A stretch of 64,000 nt of DNA from NCBI RefSeq assembly GCF_002742265.1, contig NZ_MDGL01000123.1, forward strand, positions 1-64,000, written 5' to 3'. Position numbers and translations under genes: made by a program. The notes beneath the pieces were generated by a model. It made no database searches, was not told the origin of the DNA, and saw only the letters and a program-made list of their open reading frames with translations. Source of the stretch: Maribacter sp. 4G9. Its GTDB lineage: Bacteria; Bacteroidota; Bacteroidia; Flavobacteriales; Flavobacteriaceae. Of this stretch, positions 29,863 through 38,306 are shown piece by piece (positions within the stretch are counted from its first letter, which is position 1; the number at the start of each line of letters is the position of its first letter).

Positions 29863-30546
29863 CTAACTGAAAGCTTTTCTCCTCGCCTTTATGAATCCAA
29901 ATATTAAAATACCATACATTATGGCAATAAGTAATCTTAGTACTGCTCTAAGTTCATACTCAACCCATATATCGTAAGCTATATAACCAATAATGTAGAG
30001 AAATGGAAATATGATATAAAAGCTCAGTAGTGCCAAACTAACCCAAAACATAAGATTATAGGGTTGGTAGATTTTTTGGTTTAAATCCATTTTATTTCTA
30101 AAATATAAAATAATGCAAAAAATTAACGACCAAGACCCTATTGCAATGGCATAGTATAAATTGGTGTCTAGTGGGTTTTGGAATAACAAGCTTAATAAAT
30201 AAGCCAATATTGTTACTATGGCCACCTTCATAATCCACTTTCTGTATTTGGGATTATCAATAAGTCCCCAATAGACTCGAAAAAAAAACCCGAAGAATAT
30301 TACCGCATAAATATTATATATTATGTCATTAAAATTGCTGTATTTAAGGTTTTGAAAAAAAGATATTTCATTATAATTTCTTACTAAATAACCTAAAATT
30401 TCATTGAATAAGGTATATGCAATTATAATAGGAAAGTATTTCAAGGCAGTATCATAATACTTTCTATAGGTGGCCAATGACACAAACAAGGTAATTACAT
30501 ATCCAATCATGAAATAGTTTTCTTTGATAAAAGTCCACGAAGTCAT
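29863..30546 (-). CDS. hypothetical seven-TM membrane protein
   Basis: A 227-residue, highly hydrophobic protein with about seven predicted membrane segments (near residues 12-28, 38-56, 75-96, 104-122, 130-149, 165-190 and 200-220) and short basic loops, ending ARRKAFS. No catalytic or transporter motif was recognised. The gene is noticeably richer in A and T than proS or rho on either side. It begins 12 bp after the lipoprotein gene on the same strand, so the two are one operon. The layout recalls the membrane part of some sensor kinases without the kinase, which is only a resemblance. Confidence 0.7.
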   Translation of the reverse strand: MTSWTFIKENYFMIGYVITLFVSLATYRKYYDTALKYFPIIIAYTLFNEILGYLVRNYNEISFFQNLKYSNFNDIIYNIYAVIFFGFFFRVYWGLIDNPKYRKWIMKVAIVTILAYLLSLLFQNPLDTNLYYAIAIGSWSLIFCIILYFRNKMDLNQKIYQPYNLMFWVSLALLSFYIIFPFLYIIGYIAYDIWVEYELRAVLRLLIAIMYGILIFGFIKARRKAFS

Positions 30547-30558
30547 GAGGCACGATTT

Positions 30559-31200
30559 TTAGAAATCCGTTTTAGGTGGAGGTCCACCTTGACCAAAATT
30601 GAGTGTCAAACTTTTGCCTCCCTGTAAAGAGGAAGTGGATGAAAAACTAGGTAGAATTGAGGCCTCAGACCTTTGATTTCCTTTAAGGCCTTCATCTAGT
30701 TGTTCGTTTACCCAATCTCGGATTAACTTGGCCTTTCCTTCGCTATCAATAAATATTCCTCCATAATCTTTATTTACTGTTGCGGTAGGTAATAAGAATA
30801 CTGTATTTTTTTTTGGATATTTTTTACTGGTATTTCCGTAATTTCCAAAATAGATACGAAGACTATCGGCCGTAGTCCCTCCTTTTTTCGCTTCTTGTTC
30901 TACATAACCGATATACTCTTTAAGCACATTAATATCAAAAGAAACAAATTGGGTGGGTACAAATGGTTTTCCATCAGGATGGGATTCCGTTTCCATCTGC
31001 TCAATGATCCTTGCTCTTCTTTTTTTATAATTTACATAGAGGGAATCAGCTTCTACCAGGGATATTATTTGTTTGGGAGCCTCATAGGTGATTTCTTGGG
31101 CTTCCATTTCCTGACTTTCTTTTTTAGGGTTTTCTTGGCAGGCTGTGAATAAAGTCGCCAACGCCATAAAAAGTAAAAATCTACTACTAATGGTTTTCAT
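30559..31200 (-). CDS. hypothetical lipoprotein (213 aa)
   Basis: A lipoprotein signal (MALATLFTAC, Cys20), then a charged linker and a soluble domain from about residue 45 to 160 with SLYVNYKKRRARIIEQME, FVSFDINVLKEYIGYVEQEA, SLRIYFGNYG and NTVFLLPTATVN. The tail is Ser/Gly/Pro-rich. I do not recognise the domain. It is transcribed ahead of the 7-TM gene, 12 bp apart; the pair may act together at the envelope. No other member is seen in the window. Confidence 0.7.
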   Translation of the reverse strand: MKTISSRFLLFMALATLFTACQENPKKESQEMEAQEITYEAPKQIISLVEADSLYVNYKKRRARIIEQMETESHPDGKPFVPTQFVSFDINVLKEYIGYVEQEAKKGGTTADSLRIYFGNYGNTSKKYPKKNTVFLLPTATVNKDYGGIFIDSEGKAKLIRDWVNEQLDEGLKGNQRSEASILPSFSSTSSLQGGKSLTLNFGQGGPPPKTDF

Positions 31201-31272
31201 GCGATAAGTTCTTTTAGGTTGTTGTTTTGAGGAACTCCGTTAAAGATAGGATTTTATTTGGATCAAGGGCAT

Positions 31273-31303
31273 AAAAAAACTCCAATGGGTGGCCATTGGA
31301 GTT
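31273..31303 (-). terminator. rho-independent terminator after rho
   Basis: On the minus strand AACTCCAATGG/CCATTGGAGTT (11-bp stem, 31293-31303 and 31278-31288) with a four-base loop is followed by seven T. Confidence 0.85.
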
Positions 31304-31322
31304 CTAATGAATTTAGTTTTGA

Positions 31323-32930
31323 CTATTGGTTCATGGTCATTAAAAACTCTTCGTTGTTCTTGGTTTGCTTGAATCGTTGCTCAATGAATTCCATCGCTTC
31401 GACCGGATTCATATCCGCCAAGTATTTACGCATTATCCACATACGTTGTAGGGTGTTTTCGTCCAATAAAAGATCATCACGTCTCGTACTGGAAGAGGTT
31501 AGATCAATTGCAGGGAATATTCTTCTATTGGCAATCTTACGATCCAATTGAAGTTCCATGTTACCTGTTCCCTTGAATTCTTCGAAGATAACCTCGTCCA
31601 TTTTAGAACCTGTTTCCGTAAGTGCGGTGGCAATGATGGAAAGTGACCCGCCATTTTCGATATTTCTGGCGGCCCCAAAGAATCTTTTTGGTTTGTGTAG
31701 GGCATTGGCGTCAACACCACCGCTCAGCACCTTTCCGGAGGCAGGTTGCACGGTATTGTAAGCCCTTGCCAATCTGGTAATGGAATCTAAAAGAATCACT
31801 ACGTCATGACCACATTCCACCAATCTTTTTGCTTTTTCGAGAACTATGTTGGCTACCCTTACATGTTCTGATGCCTCCTTGTCAAAAGTAGAGGCCACAA
31901 CCTCTCCGCGCACATTGCGTTGCATGTCAGTAACCTCTTCTGGACGTTCGTCGATAAGAAGGATGATTTGATATACTTCTGGGTGGTTTGCCGCAATACC
32001 GTTAGCAATATCCTTCAAGAGCATCGTTTTACCCGTTTTAGGTTGTGACACGATCATTCCCCTTTGTCCTTTTCCAATGGGCGAGAATAGGTCAATGATC
32101 CTAGTGGAAATGGTACTCTGCTTTTCTGCAAGATTGAATTTTTCCTTAGGGAACAATGGGGTCAAATGCTCAAAGGAAACTCTATCACGCACTACTTGTG
32201 GGTCAATGCCGTTAATTTTGTTTACTTTAATCAAAGGGAAATATTTTTCCCCTTCTTTTGGTGGCCTTACATTTCCTAAAACAGTATCCCCAGGTTTTAA
32301 ACCAAATAATCTAATTTGGGATTGGGATACATAGATATCGTCAGGTGAGGATAGATAATTATAATCGGAGGATCTTAGAAAACCATAACCATCCTGCATG
32401 ATGTCCAATACTCCTTCGCTTGTAATAATACTGTCGAATTCATATTCAGGTTCCTTGTACCGGTTCTTTAAATCCTTGTCAAAATTACTCTTGTCATGAT
32501 TGTTGCCGCGAGTATTAGGTTGTTTTCGATTGTTTTGGTTTTTATTCTGTGCGGGATTTTTTTGGTGTTCCCGTTTTGTGTCGTTGTCGTTACTTTTTGG
32601 ACGGGTTTTTGGAACCCTCTGTTCGTTGGAATTGGATTTTGGTGAATCGATGCTCTCGGCAGCCGTTTTTTCCGGTGCTTTTACGGCAGGTTTATTTTCC
32701 TCCTTATTTTCTGCCTTATTTCTGGAAATTCTGGGTTTTTTGGATTTTGGTTTGTCGGTTTCCGTGGGTGCAACTGAAGCGGCAACTTTTGGATTTGCTG
32801 CCTGTAGGTCTAAAATTTGATAGACCAAGTCCAATTTTTTTAAGGTCTTAAATTTAGGAACGTTTAGTTCTTTGGCTATTTCCTGTAGTTCAGGAAGCTT
32901 TTTTGATTTTAAATCTGAAATCTCAAACAT
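31323..32930 (-). CDS. rho: transcription termination factor Rho
   Basis: Hexameric RNA helicase that ends transcription. The 535-residue chain is longer than the roughly 420 of E. coli Rho because of an insert: after a Rho_N SAP-like domain (1-45, [20 protein letters not shown]), about 100 residues are rich in Lys, Pro, Asn, Arg and Glu and look disordered. The cold-shock RNA-binding domain ([20 protein letters not shown]) and the ATPase follow, with Walker [24 protein letters not shown] and the Q/R-loop region. Long, basic inserts are usual in Bacteroidota Rho. Confidence 0.95.
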   Translation of the reverse strand: MFEISDLKSKKLPELQEIAKELNVPKFKTLKKLDLVYQILDLQAANPKVAASVAPTETDKPKSKKPRISRNKAENKEENKPAVKAPEKTAAESIDSPKSNSNEQRVPKTRPKSNDNDTKREHQKNPAQNKNQNNRKQPNTRGNNHDKSNFDKDLKNRYKEPEYEFDSIITSEGVLDIMQDGYGFLRSSDYNYLSSPDDIYVSQSQIRLFGLKPGDTVLGNVRPPKEGEKYFPLIKVNKINGIDPQVVRDRVSFEHLTPLFPKEKFNLAEKQSTISTRIIDLFSPIGKGQRGMIVSQPKTGKTMLLKDIANGIAANHPEVYQIILLIDERPEEVTDMQRNVRGEVVASTFDKEASEHVRVANIVLEKAKRLVECGHDVVILLDSITRLARAYNTVQPASGKVLSGGVDANALHKPKRFFGAARNIENGGSLSIIATALTETGSKMDEVIFEEFKGTGNMELQLDRKIANRRIFPAIDLTSSSTRRDDLLLDENTLQRMWIMRKYLADMNPVEAMEFIEQRFKQTKNNEEFLMTMNQ

Positions 32931-33101
32931 TAAGTATATAAATAAGTTGTATGTATTTTGATAAGGATAAGAAGTGCTATAGCTCTTAAGTTAAATAGGA
33001 TAAAGAGGGGAAAGGTTTCCCTTGGTAAGTGTTAAAATCATTAACGTTACAATATTACAAATTATTTTCAATATTTGATGGATAATTCTTAAAAAGACCT
33101 T

Positions 33102-33109
33102 TATTTTTG
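33102..33109 (+). promoter_or_regulatory. -7 promoter element for the DUF4293 gene
   Basis: TATTTTTG matches TAnnTTTG, 23 bp before the ATG at 33133. A TTG at 33075-33077 is slightly too far (24 bp). The element overlaps an upstream in-frame GTG (33109) and so argues against that GTG as the start. Confidence 0.5.
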
Positions 33110-33132
33110 TGCTTTTAAGGACACCAAGTAGG

Positions 33133-33543
33133 ATGATTCAGAGAATTCAGACCGTTTATTTAATCGTTGTGGCACTTTTATCGGGTGTTTTGCCATTCTT
33201 TGTAAACTTATGGTCAGACGCAAAAGGACAGGAAGTGTATGCCAACAATGAAATTTTGGTATCCGTTCTCTTTTATATAAATGGTGCACTTGCCTTGTGG
33301 GCTATATTTTTGTACAAGAAAAGAAAGAACCAGTTTGTGTTGAACCGGTTGAACATGATATTAAATCTTTTTTTACTAGGACTTTTCGTTTATCGGTCCC
33401 TAAATCTATCCGGAGAAACTACGGTTTCTGAGAAGGGTATTGGGATGCTGATTCCTGTATTTTCTATCGTTTTTTTAGCCCTTGCCAATAGGGCGATCAA
33501 AAAGGATGAAGATCTTGTAAAATCTGTGGATCGTTTGCGTTGA
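33133..33543 (+). CDS. DUF4293 family membrane protein
   Basis: The start is ATG at 33133 (MIQRIQTVYLIVVALLSG), which is the standard N-terminus of DUF4293 proteins; an in-frame GTG at 33109 lies inside the likely promoter. The 136-residue product has four predicted membrane helices and a charged C-terminus (KKDEDLVKSVDRLR). The family is small, integral to the membrane and of unknown function in Bacteroidota. A bidirectional terminator follows. Confidence 0.85.
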   Translation: MIQRIQTVYLIVVALLSGVLPFFVNLWSDAKGQEVYANNEILVSVLFYINGALALWAIFLYKKRKNQFVLNRLNMILNLFLLGLFVYRSLNLSGETTVSEKGIGMLIPVFSIVFLALANRAIKKDEDLVKSVDRLR

Positions 33544-33570
33544 ACCTAACATCTTAGTAGTATTAGTGCG

Positions 33571-33597
33571 AAAACCCGGGGTAGTTCCCGGGTTTTT
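33571..33597. terminator. bidirectional rho-independent terminator
   Basis: A ten-bp perfect stem AAAACCCGGG (33571-33580)/CCCGGGTTTT (33587-33596) with a six-base loop. Its right end overlaps the stop codon of the minus-strand phosphodiesterase gene (33596). Confidence 0.85.
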
Positions 33598-34090
33598 ATC
33601 TTTTTCCAAGCTCTATAACTTCTAAATCCTTGATTTCCTTTCCATCTATACAGAACCTAAGCATGGTCCTAATTTGATGAAAACCATGTTTACCGCAAGC
33701 GCCGGGATTCATGTGCAGCACTCCTAGATTCTTATCCCACATCACTTTGAGGATATGGGAGTGCCCGCAAATAAAAAGTTTGGGGGGATTTTTTTTGATT
33801 TCTTCCCGGGTGTTGACATTGTATTTTGGGGGATAGCCACCAATATGGGTAATCCAAACATCTACGTCTTCGCACATAAACCTATTGTTCAAGGGGAATT
33901 CTTTTTGGATTTGATGGTCATCAATGTTGCCAAATACGGCCCTTAGCGGTTTTATGGACGATAGCGAATCTGATACCTCAAGCGAGCCTATATCACCTGC
34001 ATGCCAAATTTCATCCGCCATTGAGGCATATTTTAAGATAGTTATATCCAGATGGGAATGTGTATCGGAAAGCAACAGGATTTTGGTCAT
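33596..34090 (-). CDS. YfcE/MJ0936-type metallophosphoesterase
   Basis: A 164-residue calcineurin-like phosphodiesterase of the YfcE type. The metal-binding motifs are in order: LLLSDTHSH (residues 5-13), WHAGDIGS, GNIDDH, and ICGHSHI, with a final NPGACG. It cleaves phosphodiester bonds in vitro in homologues; the physiological substrate is unknown. It is divergent from truA, 82 bp between starts, and overlaps the shared terminator at its 3' end. Confidence 0.9.
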   Translation of the reverse strand: MTKILLLSDTHSHLDITILKYASMADEIWHAGDIGSLEVSDSLSSIKPLRAVFGNIDDHQIQKEFPLNNRFMCEDVDVWITHIGGYPPKYNVNTREEIKKNPPKLFICGHSHILKVMWDKNLGVLHMNPGACGKHGFHQIRTMLRFCIDGKEIKDLEVIELGKR

Positions 34091-34139
34091 TTGCGTAATT
34101 TGTCAATAAAAAGCCTATTCCGTTAATTTTTGGTTTTAA

Positions 34140-34147
34140 TATCTTTG
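34140..34147 (+). promoter_or_regulatory. possible -7 promoter element for truA
   Basis: TATCTTTG (TAnnTTTG), 25 bp before the TTG start of truA. A properly spaced -33 TTG is lacking. Confidence 0.4.
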
Positions 34148-34172
34148 TTGCCCACAAAACTAATGCATCCCT

Positions 34173-34925
34173 TTGAGATATTTTATTCAGTTCTCCTACT
34201 TTGGAAAGATGTACCACGGATGGCAAAACCAGCCTAACGCCATTACCGTACAAGAAGTTTTGGAAGGAGTAGTATCAAAACTCCTGAGGAATAATATTGA
34301 AATAGTGGGAGCCGGAAGAACGGATGCGGGCGTTCACGCCACGGAAATGTTCGGTCATTTTGACTGTGAACAAATTGGGGACATCAAAAATCTCGTTTAC
34401 AGGATCAATGCCTTTCTACCGGATGATATTGCGGTTCAAAATATTTTCCCCGTTAAAAATGATGCCCATGCACGGTTCGATGCCATTGAAAGATCATATG
34501 AATACTGGGTCTGTAGGGAGAAGAACCCCTTTTTTAAGGACATGGCCCATTTGGTAAAGCTCCCTTTGGATATTGATTTGATGAACCATGCAGCGGGATT
34601 TTTGTTGGGTAGGCAGGATTTTGAATGTTTCTCCAAGTCAAAGTCGGATGTAAAAACATATTTATGTGAAGTTCGAAACGCCATTTGGATATCAGATGAA
34701 GGAAAACTGATTTTTAAAATTACGGCCGATCGTTTCCTCCGAAACATGGTTAGGGCCATCGTTGGAACCCTTTTGGATGTTGGGTTGGGGAAATATCCGC
34801 CAAGCCATGTTAAGGCTGTCTTAAAAAGTAGAGATCGGTCAGAGGCCGGTGTTTCGGTACCGGCAAAAGGACTATATTTGAAATCGATTAGTTATCCCAA
34901 TACTATTTTTAAGAATGAGCGATAA
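34173..34925 (+). CDS. truA: tRNA pseudouridine(38-40) synthase TruA
   Basis: Makes pseudouridine at positions 38-40 in the anticodon arm of tRNAs. The start is TTG at 34173, because the frame opens right after a TAA at 34161-34163 with no ATG before conserved sequence, and the product MRYFIQFSYFGKMYHGWQ aligns with the family start. The catalytic aspartate is Asp51 in GRTDAGVHA. FRITADRFLRNMVR-type sequence (FKITADRFLRNMVRAIVG) is near the C-terminus. It overlaps the next gene by 11 bp, indicating translational coupling. Confidence 0.93.
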   Translation: MRYFIQFSYFGKMYHGWQNQPNAITVQEVLEGVVSKLLRNNIEIVGAGRTDAGVHATEMFGHFDCEQIGDIKNLVYRINAFLPDDIAVQNIFPVKNDAHARFDAIERSYEYWVCREKNPFFKDMAHLVKLPLDIDLMNHAAGFLLGRQDFECFSKSKSDVKTYLCEVRNAIWISDEGKLIFKITADRFLRNMVRAIVGTLLDVGLGKYPPSHVKAVLKSRDRSEAGVSVPAKGLYLKSISYPNTIFKNER

Positions 34926-36681
34926 TACCGGTAACGCCTTTGATACACATCTTTTTAAACGCTTGATGAGGTATACGAGGCCATACCACATTACCTTTTT
35001 CGGCGTAGCACTTTCGGCTATTCTTTTATCTGTATTTGCCGTTCTTACCCCTATATTATTAAAGCAAATCATTGATGATGCCATTAAGGGCAGTGATGCG
35101 GATAAACTGTTTAACCTCACAATGGGAATGCTGGTTGTTTTATTGGGTCAGGTTATTTTCCAACTTCTTTTCAATTATTACGCCAATTGGTTGGGTGAAT
35201 CCGTAATCAGGGACATACGAATCAATCTGTTCCAAAAAATGTTAGGCTTCAAAATGAAATATTTTGATAACTCTTCTTTGGGGGTTTTGGTTACTAGGGC
35301 CGTGGCGGATATGCAAAGGATAGGGGAAATTTTCAGTCAGGGCTTTTTTGTAATTGTGGCCGATTTGCTGAAAATGGTCGTAGCAGCGGGTGTCATGGTA
35401 TACATCAACTGGAAGTTGGCCTTATTGGTATTTTTCCTGCTTCCCTTGATTCTGTATGCTACCCGACTTTTTCAGAAGGCCATGAAAGTGGCATTTACGG
35501 AGGTTAGGGCAGAGGTTTCCAACTTAAATTCCTTTGTACAGGAGCGAATTACGGGCATGAAAATCGTTCAATTGTTCACTAGGGAGGCCATTGAGAACAA
35601 GAAATTTAGGGACATCAATGAAAAACATCAAAATGCTTGGCTAAAGACGGTCTGGTATAACTCCATATTTTTTCCAATTGCTGAGATTGTTTCTTCTATC
35701 GCGGTTGGCTTGGTAGTCTGGTATGGAGCACTACAGAACGTGGCCAATATCACCAATGATGTTGCAGGTACCGTTTTTGCGTTCATTATGCTGATAGATA
35801 TGCTGTTCAGGCCCCTTAGGCAGATAGCTGACAAGTTTAATACTCTACAAATGGGTATGGTGGCCGCCAACCGGGTATTCAAGATTTTGGACACCGATAG
35901 TTCCATTGAGGACAATGGAAAGGTTGAAAAGGCTGAGGTAAAGGGCACGATCCAATTTAATGATGTCCGCTTTGGGTATCTGGAGGATGAGGAAGTATTG
36001 CACGGCATCTCCTTTGAGGTAAATGCTGGTGAGACCATTGCCATTGTTGGGGCCACGGGAGCGGGCAAATCGACCATTATCAATTTGTTGAACAGGTTTT
36101 ACGAAATTAGTTCGGGTACCATTTTGGTCGATGGTATTGATATAAAAGACTATACGTTGTCCTCTTTAAGATCTCATATTGCAATCGTTTTACAGGATGT
36201 TTTTTTATTTGCAGATACCATTGCCAACAATATTTCCCTTAAGAACCCTCAAATATCCGTGCAAGACATTGAAGACGCGGCCAAGGCCATTGGGGTGGAT
36301 GAATTCATCGCAAGTCTGCCCAACGGATACGAATATAATGTAAAAGAACGCGGTAGCATGCTGTCCAGTGGACAACGTCAGCTCATAGCCTTCCTAAGGG
36401 CCTACGTTAGCAAACCAAGTATATTGGTGTTGGACGAGGCCACTTCTTCCATAGACACCTATTCTGAACGGTTGATACAACAGGCCACTGAAAAAATTAC
36501 CCAGGGTAGAACCTCCATTGTCATCGCGCATCGATTGGCTACCATAAAAAAGGCGGATAAGATCATTGTTATGGACGGAGGCAATATCGTGGAGATAGGC
36601 ACTCATAAAGACTTGTTGAAAAAAGGAGGCTATTATAGAAATCTCTACGAAGCCCAGTTCTTGGCAGAGGAAGTTGTGTAG
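34915..36681 (+). CDS. ABC exporter, fused permease and ATPase (MsbA/multidrug type)
   Basis: A 588-residue type IV ABC transporter half-molecule. A six-TM domain covers about residues 20-310, and the nucleotide-binding domain follows with Walker A GATGAGKST, Q-loop near VLQDVFLF, signature LSSGQRQL, Walker B ILVLDEATSSID and H-loop IAHRLATI. It would work as a homodimer in the inner membrane. Export of lipids or drugs is the usual role; the substrate cannot be told. Its start overlaps truA by 11 bp, an unusual partner for a transporter. Confidence 0.92.
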   Translation: MSDNTGNAFDTHLFKRLMRYTRPYHITFFGVALSAILLSVFAVLTPILLKQIIDDAIKGSDADKLFNLTMGMLVVLLGQVIFQLLFNYYANWLGESVIRDIRINLFQKMLGFKMKYFDNSSLGVLVTRAVADMQRIGEIFSQGFFVIVADLLKMVVAAGVMVYINWKLALLVFFLLPLILYATRLFQKAMKVAFTEVRAEVSNLNSFVQERITGMKIVQLFTREAIENKKFRDINEKHQNAWLKTVWYNSIFFPIAEIVSSIAVGLVVWYGALQNVANITNDVAGTVFAFIMLIDMLFRPLRQIADKFNTLQMGMVAANRVFKILDTDSSIEDNGKVEKAEVKGTIQFNDVRFGYLEDEEVLHGISFEVNAGETIAIVGATGAGKSTIINLLNRFYEISSGTILVDGIDIKDYTLSSLRSHIAIVLQDVFLFADTIANNISLKNPQISVQDIEDAAKAIGVDEFIASLPNGYEYNVKERGSMLSSGQRQLIAFLRAYVSKPSILVLDEATSSIDTYSERLIQQATEKITQGRTSIVIAHRLATIKKADKIIVMDGGNIVEIGTHKDLLKKGGYYRNLYEAQFLAEEVV

Positions 36682-36684
36682 TTG

Positions 36685-37467
36685 TCAAATTGAAGTTACG
36701 GGCCTAAAATCTTCTGGCTGAATAGTTCCCGTTAAAAAAAGAATTATTGGGATGATAATGGAAAGACTGAAATAAAAGATGGTAAATATCATCCAAAATA
36801 TTAAGACTTTCGACCACAACTCGATTCCTTTTTCGTGTGCAATCCTTTTGATAACAAAGGCAGAATATAAATACATGAAGAGAATTGCTATGAAACTAAA
36901 TTTCATGTAGAAGCTAGGTATTAAGGCCAAAATTATGAGGGATGGTATGAAAATACCCAAGGAATATTGTGCTAGTGTATACGTGAATATGACTATCCTC
37001 TCGGAGAAGTTATATTTTTTTCCCTGGAAATTCAGCCATCCGGCAATGGCCATCATCGGTATATATAAAACGAATAAAATGGCTTGGTAGTCGAGAATTG
37101 CGTCCCAGAATGTTCCTTGCCAAGCTTGTTACTGTCCCGTTCCTAAAACATCCATATCGAACTGCCCACTGTTTTTTCGCATAAAAAATACAAGAAGACC
37201 TGATAGTGTAATGGCGATTCCCAAGTAACTAATGGGGTTTAGATACTTTTTACGTATTCCTTCAATATATCCTACAATTACTGCTTCGGGTTTAGAAAAA
37301 AGATTGATAAATGTCCTAAGAAAAGTATTGTCAAGATTAAAATATCTTTCAATGATATCATACCAAAGATTCTTGACTGTAAGCCTATTCCGTATCACTT
37401 TGGCTCCGCAATCTGGACAATAACTATAGTCCGTTCTCAAGGTATTATCACAATTCTTGCATTGCAT
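36685..37467 (-). pseudogene. DUF3667-like zinc-ribbon membrane protein, interrupted by in-frame TAA
   Basis: Two minus-strand open frames, 37467-37129 (112 aa) and 37056-36685 (123 aa), lie in the same reading frame, separated by one TAA codon at 37129-37131. The frame stays open from 37128 through the gap and reads QAWQGTFWDAILDY, then AILFVLYIPMMAIAGW. Without the stop it encodes about 260 residues: an N-terminal zinc ribbon (CKNCDNTL...CPDCGAK), a YFNLDNTFLRTF / KPEAVIVGYIEG region and several TM helices, as in DUF3667 proteins. The start overlaps the cdaA stop as TAATG. It is probably a nonsense-inactivated gene; a sequencing error or readthrough is possible. Confidence 0.8.
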
Positions 37468-38303
37468 TACACCAAATCTTTCTTTAAAAGGGTTATCAAT
37501 TGGGCATTGGATTCGAACAAAATGAATTCTCCATTTTTTATATAGGATATTTGTCCCGTTTCTTCACTTACTACCAAGCAGAGGGCATCCGTTTTTTCGG
37601 TTATGCCAATGGCCGCCCTATGCCTTAGGCCATATCGTAATGGAATGCTACGTTCATTGGTAACAGGTAGGATTACCCTGGTAGCCACAATATAATTGTC
37701 CACGATAACGGCAGCTCCATCATGTAGCGGACTGTTCTTGTAGAATATACTTTCTATAATAGGCTGGGTAACCTCAATGTTCATGCGGTCCCCAGTACTT
37801 TTGATAAAATCCAGTGAATTTCCCCTTTCTATGACCAAAATGGCGCCGGTTCTTGAGGCTGACATCTTTTCACAGGCCTTCACGATGGCCTCAACATCGA
37901 TGCTTGTGGAATCGCCTTCCTGTTTTAAAAATTTGAAATGCCTGATAAAGTTGCGCTTATTGGCAAAATTGGTGGAACCTATCATCAGAAGGAACTTTCG
38001 TATTTCCTGTTGAAATACAATGATCAATGCAATAAGCCCCACCTGCATAAAGGCTCCTACAATGCTGCTGATCATCTGCATTCCCAAAAGCTCCGTAAGT
38101 TTCCAGAAAGCCCAAACGATAACGATACCAATGAAAATATTGATGGCCGCAGAGCCGCGCACCAATTTATAGATGTAATAGAGGAGTACGGCGACCAATA
38201 CGATATCCAGGATATCCGTAATCTTAAAATCGATAAAATTTAAAAAATCCAACAAGTGCCGTTTCTGTAAAATTAACAAAAATAGATGAACAAGAACATC
38301 CAA
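37467..38303 (-). CDS. cdaA: diadenylate cyclase CdaA (DisA_N domain)
   Basis: Makes cyclic di-AMP from two ATP. Three N-terminal TM helices (about 30-46, 53-72, 77-97) anchor it in the inner membrane. The catalytic domain carries SPLHDGAAVIV with DGA at 195-197 and the RHRAA motif with RHR at 227-229. The ATG at 38303 lies 3 bp after the folP stop. Homologues usually begin close to MDFLNFID, which would be a TTG at 38252, and a good -7 box (38277-38284) lies between the two, so the shorter start is a real alternative. Other members are called DacA. Confidence 0.92.
   Translation of the reverse strand: MDVLVHLFLLILQKRHLLDFLNFIDFKITDILDIVLVAVLLYYIYKLVRGSAAINIFIGIVIVWAFWKLTELLGMQMISSIVGAFMQVGLIALIIVFQQEIRKFLLMIGSTNFANKRNFIRHFKFLKQEGDSTSIDVEAIVKACEKMSASRTGAILVIERGNSLDFIKSTGDRMNIEVTQPIIESIFYKNSPLHDGAAVIVDNYIVATRVILPVTNERSIPLRYGLRHRAAIGITEKTDALCLVVSEETGQISYIKNGEFILFESNAQLITLLKKDLV
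38277..38303 (-). promoter_or_regulatory. possible internal promoter of cdaA
   Basis: On the minus strand TTG (38303-38301), 16 bp, then TATTTTTG (38284-38277). If real, cdaA can be transcribed without folP, and translation would then start at the TTG at 38252 or 38255. Confidence 0.35.
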
Positions 38304-38306
38304 ATA

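Noticed and set aside
33109-33132. GTG start for the DUF4293 gene
   Set aside because: The GTG is the last part of a TAnnTTTG promoter element, and the family starts at MIQRIQ, the ATG at 33133.
34081-34260. Minus-strand frame reaching into truA as an upstream extension or separate gene
   Set aside because: It is antisense to the conserved truA N-terminus and lacks protein-like sequence.
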